A stretch of 64,000 bases of DNA from Pseudopyrenochaeta lycopersici (Eukaryota; Ascomycota; Dothideomycetes; Pleosporales; Pseudopyrenochaetaceae). The stretch spans positions 62,001 through 126,000 of the forward strand of contig NHZP01000026.1 of the NCBI GenBank assembly GCA_003313425.1, given 5' to 3'. Each line of letters starts with the position of its first letter. Position 1 is the stretch's first letter. The notes under the pieces are model-generated. The model saw only the letters and a list, made by a program, of their open reading frames with translations. It was not told where the DNA came from and ran no database searches. Position numbers and translations under genes: made by a program. Below are positions 1 to 11,081 of this stretch, one piece after another.

Positions 1-624
1 AACGATCGATCAATCAAGGCCAAAAAAGTCAAGGCTGAGCGGTCAATAAAGACGCCTAAGAAGAAGCGGGGAGCTGGTGATGGCGGAGTCGAGAGTGACC
101 TCGATGGTGCCATTGGCCATTCCACTGTACCTCGCAGAAAGAGTGGACGACAAAGCACTACCCACAAAAGCTATATTGAGGTATCAAGTGATGAAGAGGA
201 TGCTGGAGCCGGCGCTGAGGAGGATCATGTAGAGGATACCGACAGATCTGGAGCCAGCAAAGAGTCTACACCTGCTCCAGAGGAGGATGTTGAAATGGCA
301 GAAACCGAAGAGATTGCAGAGAACGAAACGGACGCTGAAGCCCAGAGGTCCGATCCTTCCGATCAAGATGGATCACCACAGCCTGAGTTACCGAGCAAGA
401 TTACGAAAGGCAAGGGTGGACAAAGAACAAACCGTGCCGTCTCTAAACCCCACGTCCAAAAGCGTAAAGCTGTCCAGCCAATCAAAGAAGATACATCTTC
501 TAAGACTCTAAAGAGCACGCCAAAGGGTAAGTTGAAGGTGAATGGCACGACAGCAGTGTCTTCATCAAGCCCGGCAAACAATACTGCTGGATCAGTTAGG
601 CGTAGTGGCCGAAATCGAAGCTGA
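1..624 (+). CDS. C-terminal part of a basic/acidic nuclear-type protein (5' truncated by window edge)
   Basis: An open frame runs from base 1 to a TGA at 622-624, giving at least 207 residues without a start, so only the end of the gene is present. The protein is low complexity. It begins with Lys/Arg-rich stretches that look like nuclear localisation signals (PKKKRG), continues through acidic Ser/Glu/Asp patches (VSSDEED, then a Glu/Asp-rich segment) and returns to basic sequence, ending in SVRRSGRNRS. This charge alternation resembles the tails of chromatin or cohesin-associated proteins such as Pds5, but no folded domain is visible, so no specific name is given. No intron is evident in this part. 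Confidence 0.7.
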   Translation, partial: NDRSIKAKKVKAERSIKTPKKKRGAGDGGVESDLDGAIGHSTVPRRKSGRQSTTHKSYIEVSSDEEDAGAGAEEDHVEDTDRSGASKESTPAPEEDVEMAETEEIAENETDAEAQRSDPSDQDGSPQPELPSKITKGKGGQRTNRAVSKPHVQKRKAVQPIKEDTSSKTLKSTPKGKLKVNGTTAVSSSSPANNTAGSVRRSGRNRS

Positions 625-1190
625 GCTTATCCACATTGTATAATGCTATGTCTCGGCTTTCGCTTATGAATGTTTCCATCACCGCTGTTCTTGTGCTCAA
701 TGGATTGATCGTGCGGACTACTTCTTCTTTTCAGTTTTAGCCAGGCGTTTCGGGCAAGGGATGATTTAAAAGGGTGCTTTTTTTTTTCTAAAAATTCCTT
801 ATTATGCTCTCTTTGCTTGGTCGTCACCGGAGATTCAGTGTGATACCCTCCTTCCATTCTGCTCTGTATAGCTGCGCGCTTCTTAGCGATGTTCTACCAT
901 GTAATCAGCGACTCAGCGGGGCAATGTAGGATATAGATATATATAAGAGTTCCAAGGAACAGTCGGGTTAATCTGATACTTGTCAAATACATATTGAGAT
1001 ATCAGCAAGGCCGATCCGTCCTCGCTGCGGGCTCTGGGGCTGAATCCACACCGGGTAGTGTTTGTAAATACAAAGTTCCTTAAAATTGCGGTCTGGCAAG
1101 TATGGGACTTTTGTTCGCGCCACTTACCAACGGTGCACATGGATGTTCTATGGCAATAGTATTTATCTCTATGTTGCTCAACAGATAACA
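625..1190. other. Intergenic, convergent 3' ends
   Basis: This stretch lies between the ends of two convergent genes and probably holds both 3' UTRs. It contains a T-run near 780 and a short AT-alternating stretch near 935-950. I see no coding signal; short open frames here have no supporting features. Confidence 0.6.
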
Positions 1191-3491
1191 TCACACGCTG
1201 CGTAAACACACCTCCAATCTGGCCATCTCGTCAAGCACAGTGTCGTTCCCATAGTTACCGTGAATCAATCGGAGCCTTTCTCCCAAAGACACCTCCTGCG
1301 AGTGTTCATCCGTTAGGATGGTCAAGAAATCAAAGTCAAGCAGCGGGAATTCGGTTGATTCAAGCAACAACCGTCTAAGTGCAAACCACTTCGAGGACAT
1401 GATGAAGAGGAGGACAAGCCCGGCAACGCAGCCATATCCGATAACAGTCCCAAGCCCAGGTATTGCGCGTTCGTGCACAACGCAGTAAGATCCTCGCACG
1501 TAGTTCTCTGACTGCAGACCGAGCAGCTGAGCCGTTCCATTGTCTACGCTCGGAGAACTGTTCTCTGCAGTTGCAATCACAGTACTCTGGAAGAGATAGA
1601 CAGGCAAAATGAGTAAATTTCTCAGCCAATCTTTGCCGATCGAAAGACCACTAAATCGCTCATGCAGAGAGAGCCATAAGTCGTAGCCAATCATCTGGGT
1701 GAGAATATAGGGTTGCGATGTACGGTCATACCGGAAGTCGTTCGATATTTGATTAGGTTGGTAAAGCATTACGTTCAAAGCTTTGAACAATGATGCAGAG
1801 GAGACGTTCTGCGATTTTGGAGGAGACAAATCGCTGGCATCCAAGATTGTGAAAAGACTGCGTGAAAATACCACTGTGGCATAGCGCCGATAGAAATGAA
1901 GATAGGTTGTCCACCCGTACTTTCCACTGGGCAGCGACGCTGGATCTAGACATTGGTTAGTAGAATTGTCGTACCCTGATTGACATGATTTCCAGCCTAG
2001 AGCTTATCAGCACTGTGTCTTGTACATTGCCCCACCATTGGTTCCACTCACCTGCCACAAGAACATCTTCAGCGTGCTGCTTCATGCAAATGCTCATGGA
2101 ATATTCTTGCCCCAGATTTAGTCCTCCATACAGACTACACTCCTTCGTTTCATTGAAAGACAACAGCTCCCATTCTCGATCCACATCCCACATGTCGACC
2201 TGATAAAATGGGGCGCCGTATAAGCGAAAACCATCCACAGTGATATTTTCTACGGTGAAGGGCCATGGTTGCACAGTTCGATATGGTCCTGCTATCAAGT
2301 ACGACTTGCAGGTCTTGCTAGCCTTGCAGCTGGGATCCACAGGGTCCACAGGCCATGTAATTGATCGATCTCGAGTCATCATCTGTGCGAGCCGAGAGAT
2401 GTCGGGTTCGAGTACCGAGCCGAAGGCTGCAGCAAGGTCGGGCTCATAGAGCGCAAGGCCAGCTGAAACATCCATGCTGCGAGTGTCGAGGAACACTGGT
2501 TTTTGATCGATATTCGCTGCATCGAGGGTAAGTCCTGGATAAAAGGGCGAAAATAAATGTGGGAATACTTGCCCATTATAATGATACCGGGTCCTGGTAC
2601 TAGGATCACGATGAAGAGAACCCTCGTGAGGCTCTATCTCGCAGTGTCATATCGCTTCCACCGCTGGCTCCACTTCTTGACAAACCCCAAACTCGGTGCC
2701 ATCGATGCGTTCTGCCGTATTTGCGGATTTCTCATACTACGGCTCAATATTTTGACTAAGCCAAAGATCCCAGTGCTTGAAACCATTGCTAGAAACCAGT
2801 CTAACCTTGTGCCCTCATACTTTCGTGGTGCACTTTTTTTAAGCTTGCCCCAAGCGAGACAGTCAAATGCTTCCAAAACAGCAAATGAAAGAGCAAGATC
2901 GCCAGCTTTCGCTAATATAGCGACAAACCAGGTCCCCCAAGTCCCATTCACGAGGCCAAGAAGTGTGTAGCGACTCGAGGCACTGGCAGTAATTCCAAGG
3001 GTTACGATGTAAACAACGAATGCAATGACTGGCTTTAGCCAGTACAGGAAGAGGGCGCGGCTAGTTCGGCGTAGAGGTTTTATGTTTGCCGGAGGAAGGG
3101 GGCTAGGGGTCTGTGGGACATTCTGATTCTGAGAAGCCGCCTGTTGTTGGGGTGATGCAGGGGATGAGACCGAATTCAATGGGACTGCAGAAGGTGTTGT
3201 TATTGATATTGAGGGGGAGGATATTGATGCATTCGATGCATTGAGCTGAGGCGAGGTTGAAGTGTATGAGGATATGCCTGGTGCGTGAGTTGAGGCTGCA
3301 TGAGGAAAGCTTGCTTGGATGCCTGGGTTGAGGATGTTCGACGTATTCTGTTGCGATTGTACAGGTGAATGTTGTGTCGGTATAGGAAGACTAGGAGGAG
3401 ATGAATGAGAAGGAGTGTGGTTTTGAATAGTATTGCTTGTCGTACTGGATTGTTGAGCCCAAGTATGCAGAACTATGGCAGGAGACGTCAT
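1191..3491 (-). CDS. Large multi-pass membrane protein with Ser/Thr/Pro-rich N-terminus (possible in-frame stop)
   Basis: Best model: exons 3491-2682, 2633-2588, 2534-2052 and 1945-1191, 697 residues. Residues 1 to about 135 are Ser/Thr/Pro/Gln-rich and probably cytosolic. Hydrophobic segments follow (KPVIAFVVYIVTLGI, an Ala/Leu-rich helix, a short hydrophobic stretch before 2682, then VLFIVILVPGP). A long extracellular-type region has many Cys and N-glycosylation motifs (ENITVDGF, SFNETKE), and a final helix sits near the C-terminus (VIGYGCVAGLVLLFIM). This layout is seen in fungal membrane proteins of unknown function. The GTGAGT donor at 2051 and the acceptor ending at 1946 with a CTAAC branch site are strong. 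The first junction is weak: a TAG at 2636-2634 lies in frame and is avoided only if a 48-nt intron with a GTCAAG donor (2681-2634) is spliced. Otherwise the gene is interrupted. The C-terminus could also extend through a further intron. Confidence 0.6.
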
Positions 3492-4106
3492 TTTGAAGCC
3501 CTGTCAGTATCACCACTAGTCTAATCCACCATCGCGTGCTCTCTAATAAAGCTTCAGAAATGAAGCTCTGCCAGTACTGTTCTACTAGAATTCAGCGGAA
3601 ACTACCGTGTTCGGTCCTTTTCGCTCGTTAATCCTTGTGGATACCTCTACGAATAGTAACGTCTTGTCACCCTCCAACGCGATAACATGAACGCCACTTT
3701 AGCCACGCTGATCAGCAAGACGACTACTTCAGGGAATAATTCGCGAAGATCACGTTCACACCTCTTCTGTGATACTAAAAGTAGTCGTACTTTACCAGAG
3801 CCCTAGGCTCCAAGCTGAGAATCAATGGGAGCATCACTGGTGATTGGCGTAAGGTGGACCCCATGATTGGTTCAAATGTGTTCGCATCCTAGTATTCGAT
3901 GAATTAGAGTCGTATCTTGCCATATCGGAAGCGTGACCACCCGACATGAAGTAAGTAATTAGGTTAGCTTTCTGGTCCTTCAGAACCTTATGCAGAAATG
4001 TAATAAAAACAAGTGGTGATAATCCCATACTACATCGCTGCCCATCTTTTAGGCATTACTGCATAATTCAGTTGCTATCCTGTGTAATTTGCAGTATCTA
4101 ATAGTC
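3492..4106. promoter_or_regulatory. Divergent intergenic region
   Basis: These 615 bp separate the divergently oriented membrane-protein and secreted-protein genes and must carry both promoters. I see no clear TATA box, repeat or RNA gene. Confidence 0.45.
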
Positions 4107-4613
4107 ATGTTTTTCACTTCCCTCTGTGCCTTTGAAAACCTCCTCCTCTTCGTGTTCATCACCACTGCAAGCGCAGCCTACCATCCTGCAAAGCGGCAGC
4201 TTGATCTGAGTTTCCGGGATGTTTGTGGAGCAAACGGTGTTGACTGTAAAAATGGATATTGCTGCTATGGTGGCCAAGTATGCGTGGAAAATGACCCGCC
4301 TCTCTGTCGCGATCTTCTCCTGCACGAGTGGACGATGGAGGCTGTTGACTATAGCTCGTTCATTGAACTCCTCGATTTCAACCGCTTGACTACCCTTGGC
4401 CTTACGCTCAGCAACATACCTACAACGTTGACATTCTCCACGGTACTTCCTACATATTCGGACAATCCGATCCCGCCCCAGTACACACCACCAACATTTT
4501 ATTCCGACCTGGTGACTGCAACACGAACATCTACTGGCGGGGCAGTAGGTCCGACGTTGTGCAAGGAGCTCTTCGTCGGAGGCGTGGTGGGTGCAGGCAT
4601 GGCCTTCCTTTGA
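4107..4613 (+). CDS. Small cysteine-rich secreted protein, possibly GPI-anchored
   Basis: A single-exon frame of 168 residues from the ATG at 4107. Residues 1 to about 23 form a hydrophobic signal peptide ending in TTASA. A Lys-Arg at about residues 29-30 is a likely Kex2-type processing site. A compact cluster of six cysteines follows, with an adjacent CC pair (spacing C-x6-C-x4-CC-x5-C-x7-C). The middle is Thr/Ser/Pro-rich, with a seventh Cys near the end. The last 14 residues (LFVGGVVGAGMAFL) are hydrophobic and preceded by small residues, as in GPI-anchor signals. Size, secretion signal and Cys pattern fit a fungal surface or effector-like protein, but no family is recognised. The frame extends upstream of 4107 only through non-ATG codons, so this start is preferred. 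Confidence 0.6.
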   Translation: MFFTSLCAFENLLLFVFITTASAAYHPAKRQLDLSFRDVCGANGVDCKNGYCCYGGQVCVENDPPLCRDLLLHEWTMEAVDYSSFIELLDFNRLTTLGLTLSNIPTTLTFSTVLPTYSDNPIPPQYTPPTFYSDLVTATRTSTGGAVGPTLCKELFVGGVVGAGMAFL

Positions 4614-5061
4614 TCGGGCTTGACGGGCACTACCAAACGTGGCTGCTCTTTTCTCATGGATGCTCTGGACTATGCATTGCAATGGCTCTCCCGATATAAA
4701 GTGTCAAAAACTATAAAATGTTTCCATACAACTTGAGGACTTTGGTTATGTCGGAACCTGGCTGTATGACCTGCACTAATTCTCACCGAATAGTGGCCAA
4801 GGTGAAAGGTCAATGGCAGAGGATGTTTTTTGCCGGAATCGCCTGTTGCTATTCATGGTGAATGCAGTGGGTGACGAAAGAGAGTGTATGTAACCCAAGG
4901 CTGAATTACTTTGAACTTGTATTAAACTGTTGCTATGTCTTATTTTCTATATACGTGATCCATGTCAATGTTACGCATGCATGCGTACGCTAGTTTTGAA
5001 CTCGGTGCACGCAAAGCAACTCTACATCCTCTTCCTCACTTTCGGAAAGCTCATCTAGAAG
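4614..5061. other. Intergenic, convergent
   Basis: This is the 3' flank of the secreted-protein gene and of the permease gene. A GCATGCATGC-type palindrome occurs near 4975-4985. If the permease has a terminal intron after 5085, a few of its last codons lie here. Nothing else was seen. Confidence 0.5.
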
Positions 5062-6851
5062 TCACTCACCCTTATATCCTTGGGTAAGGACAACGGGCCC
5101 CTTGTACTGCTTCCTACCCCTGATCACATAGTCGACGAGACTCAAGACGGCAATGCCCACAAACATAACGACGGCCCAGTTAAAGGTTTCAAGCGCGACG
5201 GGCGTGCCTTCGGGCCAGAAGCACCAGAAGAACGCATGAAACGAATACAGGACGCCACCGATGTTGATGGGCACGCCCCAGCGGCCAAGAGACCATTTAC
5301 AGGTGGGAAGAAGCTCTGGATTACGGATGCGACGATGGAGGACAGCACCAATACTGAAGACGTACGTGATCATCAGGGCTACTACGTTGAGTGAGATGAC
5401 TATCTTCGTATTAGCAAACGTCAATTAACATATGGTTCTGTCAACTTACTCGCATTGAAAGCGACGTCAGAGCCAATGTTGATCAGTGAAAGCGCAATAG
5501 TGATGATGCAGGTGACTGTCACCGCATTTGCCGGGACTTGTAGCTTCTTGTCAACATGGCCAATCCAACTACTGAAGGGAAGCCCCTTGTCGCGAGCAAA
5601 AGCCCAGGTTTGACGAGAAGTTGACAAGTTGAATGTCAGTGTGCCAGCGAAGATGAGAACTGTGGGAATCGTGTTGAGAGCGACGACACCACCTGCTGAT
5701 ACCGCCTGGCTAAACACCCAGATGTGAGGATAGCCAGTCGCATCATTCAGTGCTGCGTCGACGTCGGTGATCATGAACATATAGCTGATGAGGAAGACGA
5801 TGCCTAGAGAGCCGTTCATAAGATATGCGCCAATCATCGCACGAGGGACTGTCTTTCCGGCGTCTTTGATCTCTTCTGCCATGTGCGCCGCAGAGTCGGA
5901 ACCTGTATTTCTGCTCAGTCGCCTTGTAGCAGTGTGAAGGTGTGTCTACTTACAAATACAGGCGTAGATCGCCGACAGCTGTCCTACCATTAGCGCCAGG
6001 CCTGTGCTGCTCCACCCTCCACTGTTGGTGAATTGAGTAAATGTGACTTCTGCAGAAGCCCTGGGCGAAAGAACCCAAAAGACAATGATAATGGCCAAGA
6101 ATCCGAAAACATGGACGACCAGCATGACGTTTTGGAAGACTGGCATGATTCGTGCGCCCCAGATATTGAGGACCCAGACTAAGATGGTAACGGCAATGAC
6201 CATAAGTGTACCTTGCCAGTTGGTAGGCGCATAGTCCGGGTACATGACGACAGCGGAAGACTGAATTAGCGTGCCGACAAGAAAAGGTCCTGACGCAGTC
6301 CCGGCTTGCCAGGACAGAGTGGACATCCACCCGATGAAGTAACTGGCCGGCTTCTGGATACTGGGGGGTGAGAATTCGGAGACCCAGTGGTACTGGCCAC
6401 CCGCGGTTGGTGCCATTGAGGCCATCTCAGCAAGCGACAACATGACGGTACTGAAGCCGAACCAGGTCCAGATGAAGCTCCATATAAGGCCGGCAGGGCC
6501 TCCATCAACGAGCCCCTGGTAGGTTGCACTGTATCGCTGTGTCAGCTCGTCCTTTCTGGGTAAATATATATATAAGAGTACCCACGTCATGAGGACTTCC
6601 CATGTTCCTTGCAGAATGACAGTGAAGGCGAGTGCAGATAGCGGTCGGTAATTTCTCCTCAGCTCTTGCACCTTTCCCATGCGCGACATGTCGGCGCGAT
6701 CCGCTCTTGTGTATCCTCTGAGGGACTCATGGTACTCTTCGCCATCATCGGCATCTTCAAAGTTGGGCTCCTTTGGCGCGCGAGTCTCTAGTTGAGTGTC
6801 TTTGCCCATGTCGAAGTGAGATCCGGCTTGGTGACTGTTGTATGCAGCCAT
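5062..6851 (-). CDS. APC-superfamily permease, choline/GABA (amino acid) transporter type
   Basis: Exons 6851-6582, 6536-5954, 5902-5450 and 5399-5062 encode 547 residues. A cytosolic N-terminus of about 80 residues is followed by about 12 membrane helices. Family signatures include EMASMAPTAGGQYHWVSEF after helix 2 and DSAAHMAEEIKDAGKTVPRAM in the loop after the second junction, both typical of the fungal HNM1/UGA4-like amino acid/choline transporter group. Such proteins import choline, GABA or other amines with protons at the plasma membrane; the substrate cannot be read from sequence. Introns 5953-5903 (GTAAGT) and 5449-5400 (GTAAGT) are clear. Intron 6581-6537 is 45 nt, in frame and without a stop, inferred from family alignment and its CTGAC branch site. 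A GTGAGT at the very end could start another short intron and change the last residues. Confidence 0.88.
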
Positions 6852-7930
6852 GGCTTAGAAAGGCAGATATGCAGCAAACGCCACGTGGAAAACCGAAAGA
6901 ACAGAACGCAGACGATCACCTCGAGGGAGAAAGTTCTGCTGGGACGAAACTCGCAGCGCGTTAGGATGAAATGGTTGAATGCCCTGCGTACCCTGGTAGC
7001 CGCTAGCACACTTACACCCGACACCTTGTCTCTAGAGGTCGGCCAAGGAGCCAATGAGGTAACCATGGCCCGATCGCTCGCTACCAACGAGATGTCGCGG
7101 AGCTCGATGCTGACGGAGCGATTGTATTCCTTGCTTGTGAGCCAATCGGTCATACGCGGCACAAGCGGGCCGCATCCTCTTGAGGCGGCTGGACCCTTGG
7201 CCTGCTGCAGGAGGACGGCAGGAGACCCATCAGATAAATTACTTTGCATGTGCTCCGCTCTCGTAGACGACGAGGCGTGACGAGGAAGAGACACAAGAAG
7301 GATTGCAGATAGCTCGTCGTGTTGATCTGCATGGCTGTCGCAACCGATCTCGCGTCAGATTGGCGAGAAGTGGGCTGGGGCTCGCCGCGCGCATGTTTTG
7401 ACTGTCGTACCCGCTGACGGTGACTTGGTTAAGCGAGCCAGCTAGAATCTTGGTTCGTCGGGACCGCGGATACGGTAAGTTCTGCGTAGTGACATTCGTC
7501 CACGAACTACAGTGGGGACGAGGCCACAAATCTCGTCGACGTACCACGGCGCACGGATGGCTTCCGCGAAACACGCCCTGTCTGCTGTTGACAGTCGAGA
7601 TCTGGCGCCATGACGGCGCATCCAGTTCGTTCCGAGTTAGAAGTTCAGTGCATGGCTTGATTAGCCTCCCGGCATTTGGCGACAAATCAACGCTGGTCGC
7701 AGGGGAATTCCCACCAAACATGCAACAGGTCGGGGAGACGAGTCCGCTGGTGGACCCCCTTGAGCAGCGCCATGGGTGCCATGATGCCCAGATGCCCATC
7801 AACCACCGGAGCCATAATCAGCAACATAGTGTACATGGCCGTCCTCGTGTTGCGCTTCCGCATCATCCCCCTTCTATGGCTTGCCCGCCGTCGTGCTGCT
7901 GTCGCACTCTGATTCCAGACGTCTGCACCT
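6852..7930. promoter_or_regulatory. Divergent intergenic region
   Basis: About 1.1 kb between the divergent permease and rhodopsin-like genes. Several overlapping open frames exist on both strands but show no domain, signal peptide or splice logic, so I treat them as chance. No repeat or RNA gene was seen. Confidence 0.5.
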
Positions 7931-9432
7931 ATGGCCCTCGAGGTGATACCTCCCAAGTATGTCATCACGGCGGATGACAAGCGCGGCCTCATCGTCGTCA
8001 CCGTCGCCGTCGTCTTGTCGTTTGTCTGGACCTGTTTATTGATTCGACTCTGGCTGCGACTGCAGACGAGGGACTGGAAATCCGACGATTGGTGGCTGGG
8101 AGCAGCAACAGTACGCCCAAACTCGAGTGTGTGCGCAGTCATGCGGGCAGCCGGCTGACCTTGTGCTGTAGGTGTTGCACACGGCCCAGTCGGGCATTTT
8201 GCTCCATCTTGTCGACCTGGGGTTGGGCGCCTCGCAAGAAGGGATTCCATTGTCCCAGCTTGAGCAACTCGGTCGCGTGCGTAGTATTTTCATATTTCAC
8301 ATTTGACATCTGCTCTTTGACCTTGGGATGCGCTCAGGGTTCTCGCTCCCACCGTCACGGTCACGACTGACACCCCAGCAGGGCGGCTTCGGCTCACAAA
8401 TCCTCTACGTCTGCACTTTGTTCGCCTCCAAGTGCTCTGTCCTGCTCCTGTACCTTCGCCTGTCGCCCGGCGGCTCACACAGGATCGGGTCATGGAGCGT
8501 CATCGCAGCATCCGCCGTCTGGGCCGTTGTCGCAATCACCCTGATCGCTATACCCTGCAATCCCTTGCAGTACTACCAAAATCCTCAAACTTGCACAAAT
8601 AGAGTCCGTAGCGCCATCCAAGCATGCTCTGCAAAGCTGACCTTCGTAGTGGCCCAAATGGCAGGCCATTGGCGCATTCGACATCGCCACCGAGATTCTC
8701 ATCTTCTTCATCGCCATCCAACTGGTCTGGACGCTGCAGATGCGCTTCAAGGCCAAAATCGTCGTCATCTTCGCTTTCTCTGCCCGGCTTCCAGTCATTG
8801 CCGCCGCTGGCATTAGACTGTACTACCTCTACCAGAGGCTTACCGGCGAGAGCCATACGTTCGAATACCTGGTCGCAACAGAGTGGCAGATGGGCTATGC
8901 CATCATGTCTTCTACCATTACAGGCATAGGCCCCTTCCTGCGGCCCTTCAACAAGGAATACACAACCAGCTACAAAGCATCCGGCTACGGCCACAGCTCC
9001 CAGAGGTCCACTCAGCCTGACAGACCTGACGACGGACCTGCTCTCCGACCACGTCACTCGTGGATGTCTCAGAGTTACCTGATGCAGACCATGCCCTCCC
9101 GCCGAGGCAGCAAAGCGACAATCCAAGATTCGGTAGAACCAAGCACTCATACGAATCCTTCTGGACACAGGTCGAGCGCTTCGACATCAACCACACCTGA
9201 TGCCACCCAATATTCACCCTCCTCCCAGGTACCCATTATGTTGACTGCAGACGAGAATTTTCAGCCCGCCGAAAGGTTTCGAAGACACGACGCCGAGGTA
9301 TGGGTAGGTGATCGGTCTATGAGTATGGGACGTGACGAAGTAAGGATCGGAATGGGTGACGAATCTCGATTGACTATTGGCAAAAAAACGGAGTTCAAGG
9401 TTGAAGTGGATCGAGCGAGTCGTTGCATTTAA
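7931..9432 (+). CDS. Fungal rhodopsin-like integral membrane protein (PTH11/SAT4 type)
   Basis: Exons 7931-8110, 8172-8276, 8379-8603 and 8650-9432 give 430 residues. Seven hydrophobic segments are arranged as in the fungal rhodopsin domain: an N-terminal helix followed by LWLRLQTRDWKSDDWW, then a loop, ASKCSVLLLYLRLSP in the middle, and a WQAIGAFDIATEI segment before the sixth helix. The last 130 residues are a hydrophilic Ser/Thr/Arg-rich tail. No CFEM cysteine domain is present at the N-terminus. Relatives include PTH11-like receptors and membrane proteins found near secondary-metabolite genes; the ligand and role are unknown. Introns have GT/AG ends and preserve phase. The donor at 8604 (GTCCGT) and that at 8111 (GTACGC) are acceptable but not strong, and the third acceptor (8378 or 8381) is ambiguous by one codon. 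Confidence 0.85.
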
Positions 9433-9791
9433 GCTCTGTTCGTTCTGTCGGGCGTTTGGTAATAGATCAATACCCCTCCGTGCTTCGAATGTTTACATCC
9501 ATTTTTATTTCATCATGCTCAAGCGTACATGTAGTATAGCAATAGATGAAAATATCTTCATGTGAATGGGAAAGCCACAAGTCGAGCTGCGGTTACACTG
9601 TGCTTTACAGACTCAAATTACAGTTTTCCAACCCATGCCCACTCTTATATAAGGTTGCGTACCTGATCGACATGCACCACGCCTAACCAAATGAAGCAAG
9701 TGGTACGACACGGGTTCACATTGCCTTGCAACTCCAGTCCACCGGTTTCCTCACAATCGTCCTCAACAGAGCGTTCTTACAAGGTTATCGC
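9433..9791. other. Intergenic between tandem genes
   Basis: The 3' flank of the rhodopsin-like gene and promoter of the D-amino acid oxidase gene. A TTATATAAGG sequence at about 9645-9654 is a plausible TATA element, roughly 140 bp before the start codon. Confidence 0.4.
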
Positions 9792-11081
9792 ATGGCTAAT
9801 ATTGTAGTGCTAGGGTACCGTTTCTCCTTCCCCTTCCCCCCTCCTGCCTGTTAACATTGTGCCAGAGCTGGCGTAATCGGCCTCCAGACGGCCGTCACAC
9901 TCCTCGAGGCTGGCTATAAAGTCACAATTGTAGCTCGATATTGGCCAGGAGATAATTCAACCGAGTACACTTCGCCTTGGTGAGTCGGTCATATCATTGT
10001 TCAAACACCAATCACTCTACATTGTCAAGCGGAAGCTGAACTGCTTGAGAAGGGCAGGAGCGATATGGCGTACACATGCGTCTCCAGGGGAAGACGAACA
10101 GTGCAAATGGGATATCGAGAGCTACATGACATGGATGAAAGTTATTGAGTACAAGCCAGAGAAGGCGAAGGAAATGGGCCTAAAGGTTAGTATCGGTCTG
10201 TTCTCAGTCACTTTCTACACGCAGATGCTAATTCAAGTTCAGAAATGTCCCATTGCTATCCATTCGTTAGTCTCACATTCTTCTTGCTTTCAGCACTTTC
10301 TCTCTCTCAAAAGCTGCTGATATTCCAACACAGCGGCGATACACAGCCTATACCTTGGTATGCACAACACGTGCGAAACTTCAAAACCTTCCAGTCTTCT
10401 CAACTATCATCTCGCACACATACATTTGAATCCGTCTCTATCAACCCTGTTACTTACCTCCGATACCTCCATGGCCGTGTCAAAGAACTCGGCGCCCAGT
10501 GTTTGCAGGCCGAGCTGACTGTGTCCGAAAATTTGGCTTCCGCTCTTAACCTCGACCAACATGGTGTTAAGAGCATTGAATCATCGATAGTAGTAAATTG
10601 CACCGGCTTAGGAGCAAAGAAGTTGTGTGGAGATAAGGAAATGTATCCGATTCGAGGGCAGACACTACTTGCCCGACTGAGCCCACTTCCTGGACAGGAG
10701 ATTCTCCTATGGGATGGAGAAGGAGAGGTTACGTATGTGGTTCCTCGCCCGGGCACTGACACATTTGTTCTAGGCGGTACAAAGGACGCACATAACTTTA
10801 ACCCTGTACCAACACCGGAGGTCAGCCAAGGAATCCTGAAAAGGTGTCGGACGCTTTTGGCAGCTCAAGGGAAACATGACGTGCATATAGAAGTCCTCGC
10901 CGAGCAGGTCGGGCTACGGCCTGGCAGGAAAGGAGGTCCAAGGATTGAAGTTGAGAAAGTCAAGCTGGCTGAAGGGTACATCAATGTTGTACATAACTAT
11001 GGGCATGCAGGTGCTGGATATCAGAACTCAATCGGAAACGCAAAGAAAGTTTTGAGGCTTGTGAGGGAAATTCCGAGATGA
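9792..11081 (+). CDS. D-amino acid oxidase (FAD-dependent)
   Basis: Exons 9792-9814, 9866-9979, 10053-10185, 10243-10265 and 10334-11081 encode 346 residues, the usual length for this family. The enzyme oxidatively deaminates D-amino acids to keto acids, releasing ammonia and hydrogen peroxide. Visible hallmarks are the N-terminal FAD-binding GAGVIGL motif (assembled across intron 1), a YTSPW segment, the VVNCTGLGA strand, GEVTYVVPRPG with VLGGT, and GLRPGRKGGPRIE, which holds the conserved substrate-carboxylate arginine. The C-terminal NYGHAGAGYQNS region matches the second FAD-contact motif. Exon 4 is only 23 nt but has a good acceptor and preserves the frame. Unlike many members, it ends in REIPR rather than an SKL-type tripeptide, so peroxisomal import by PTS1 is not supported. 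Confidence 0.92.
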
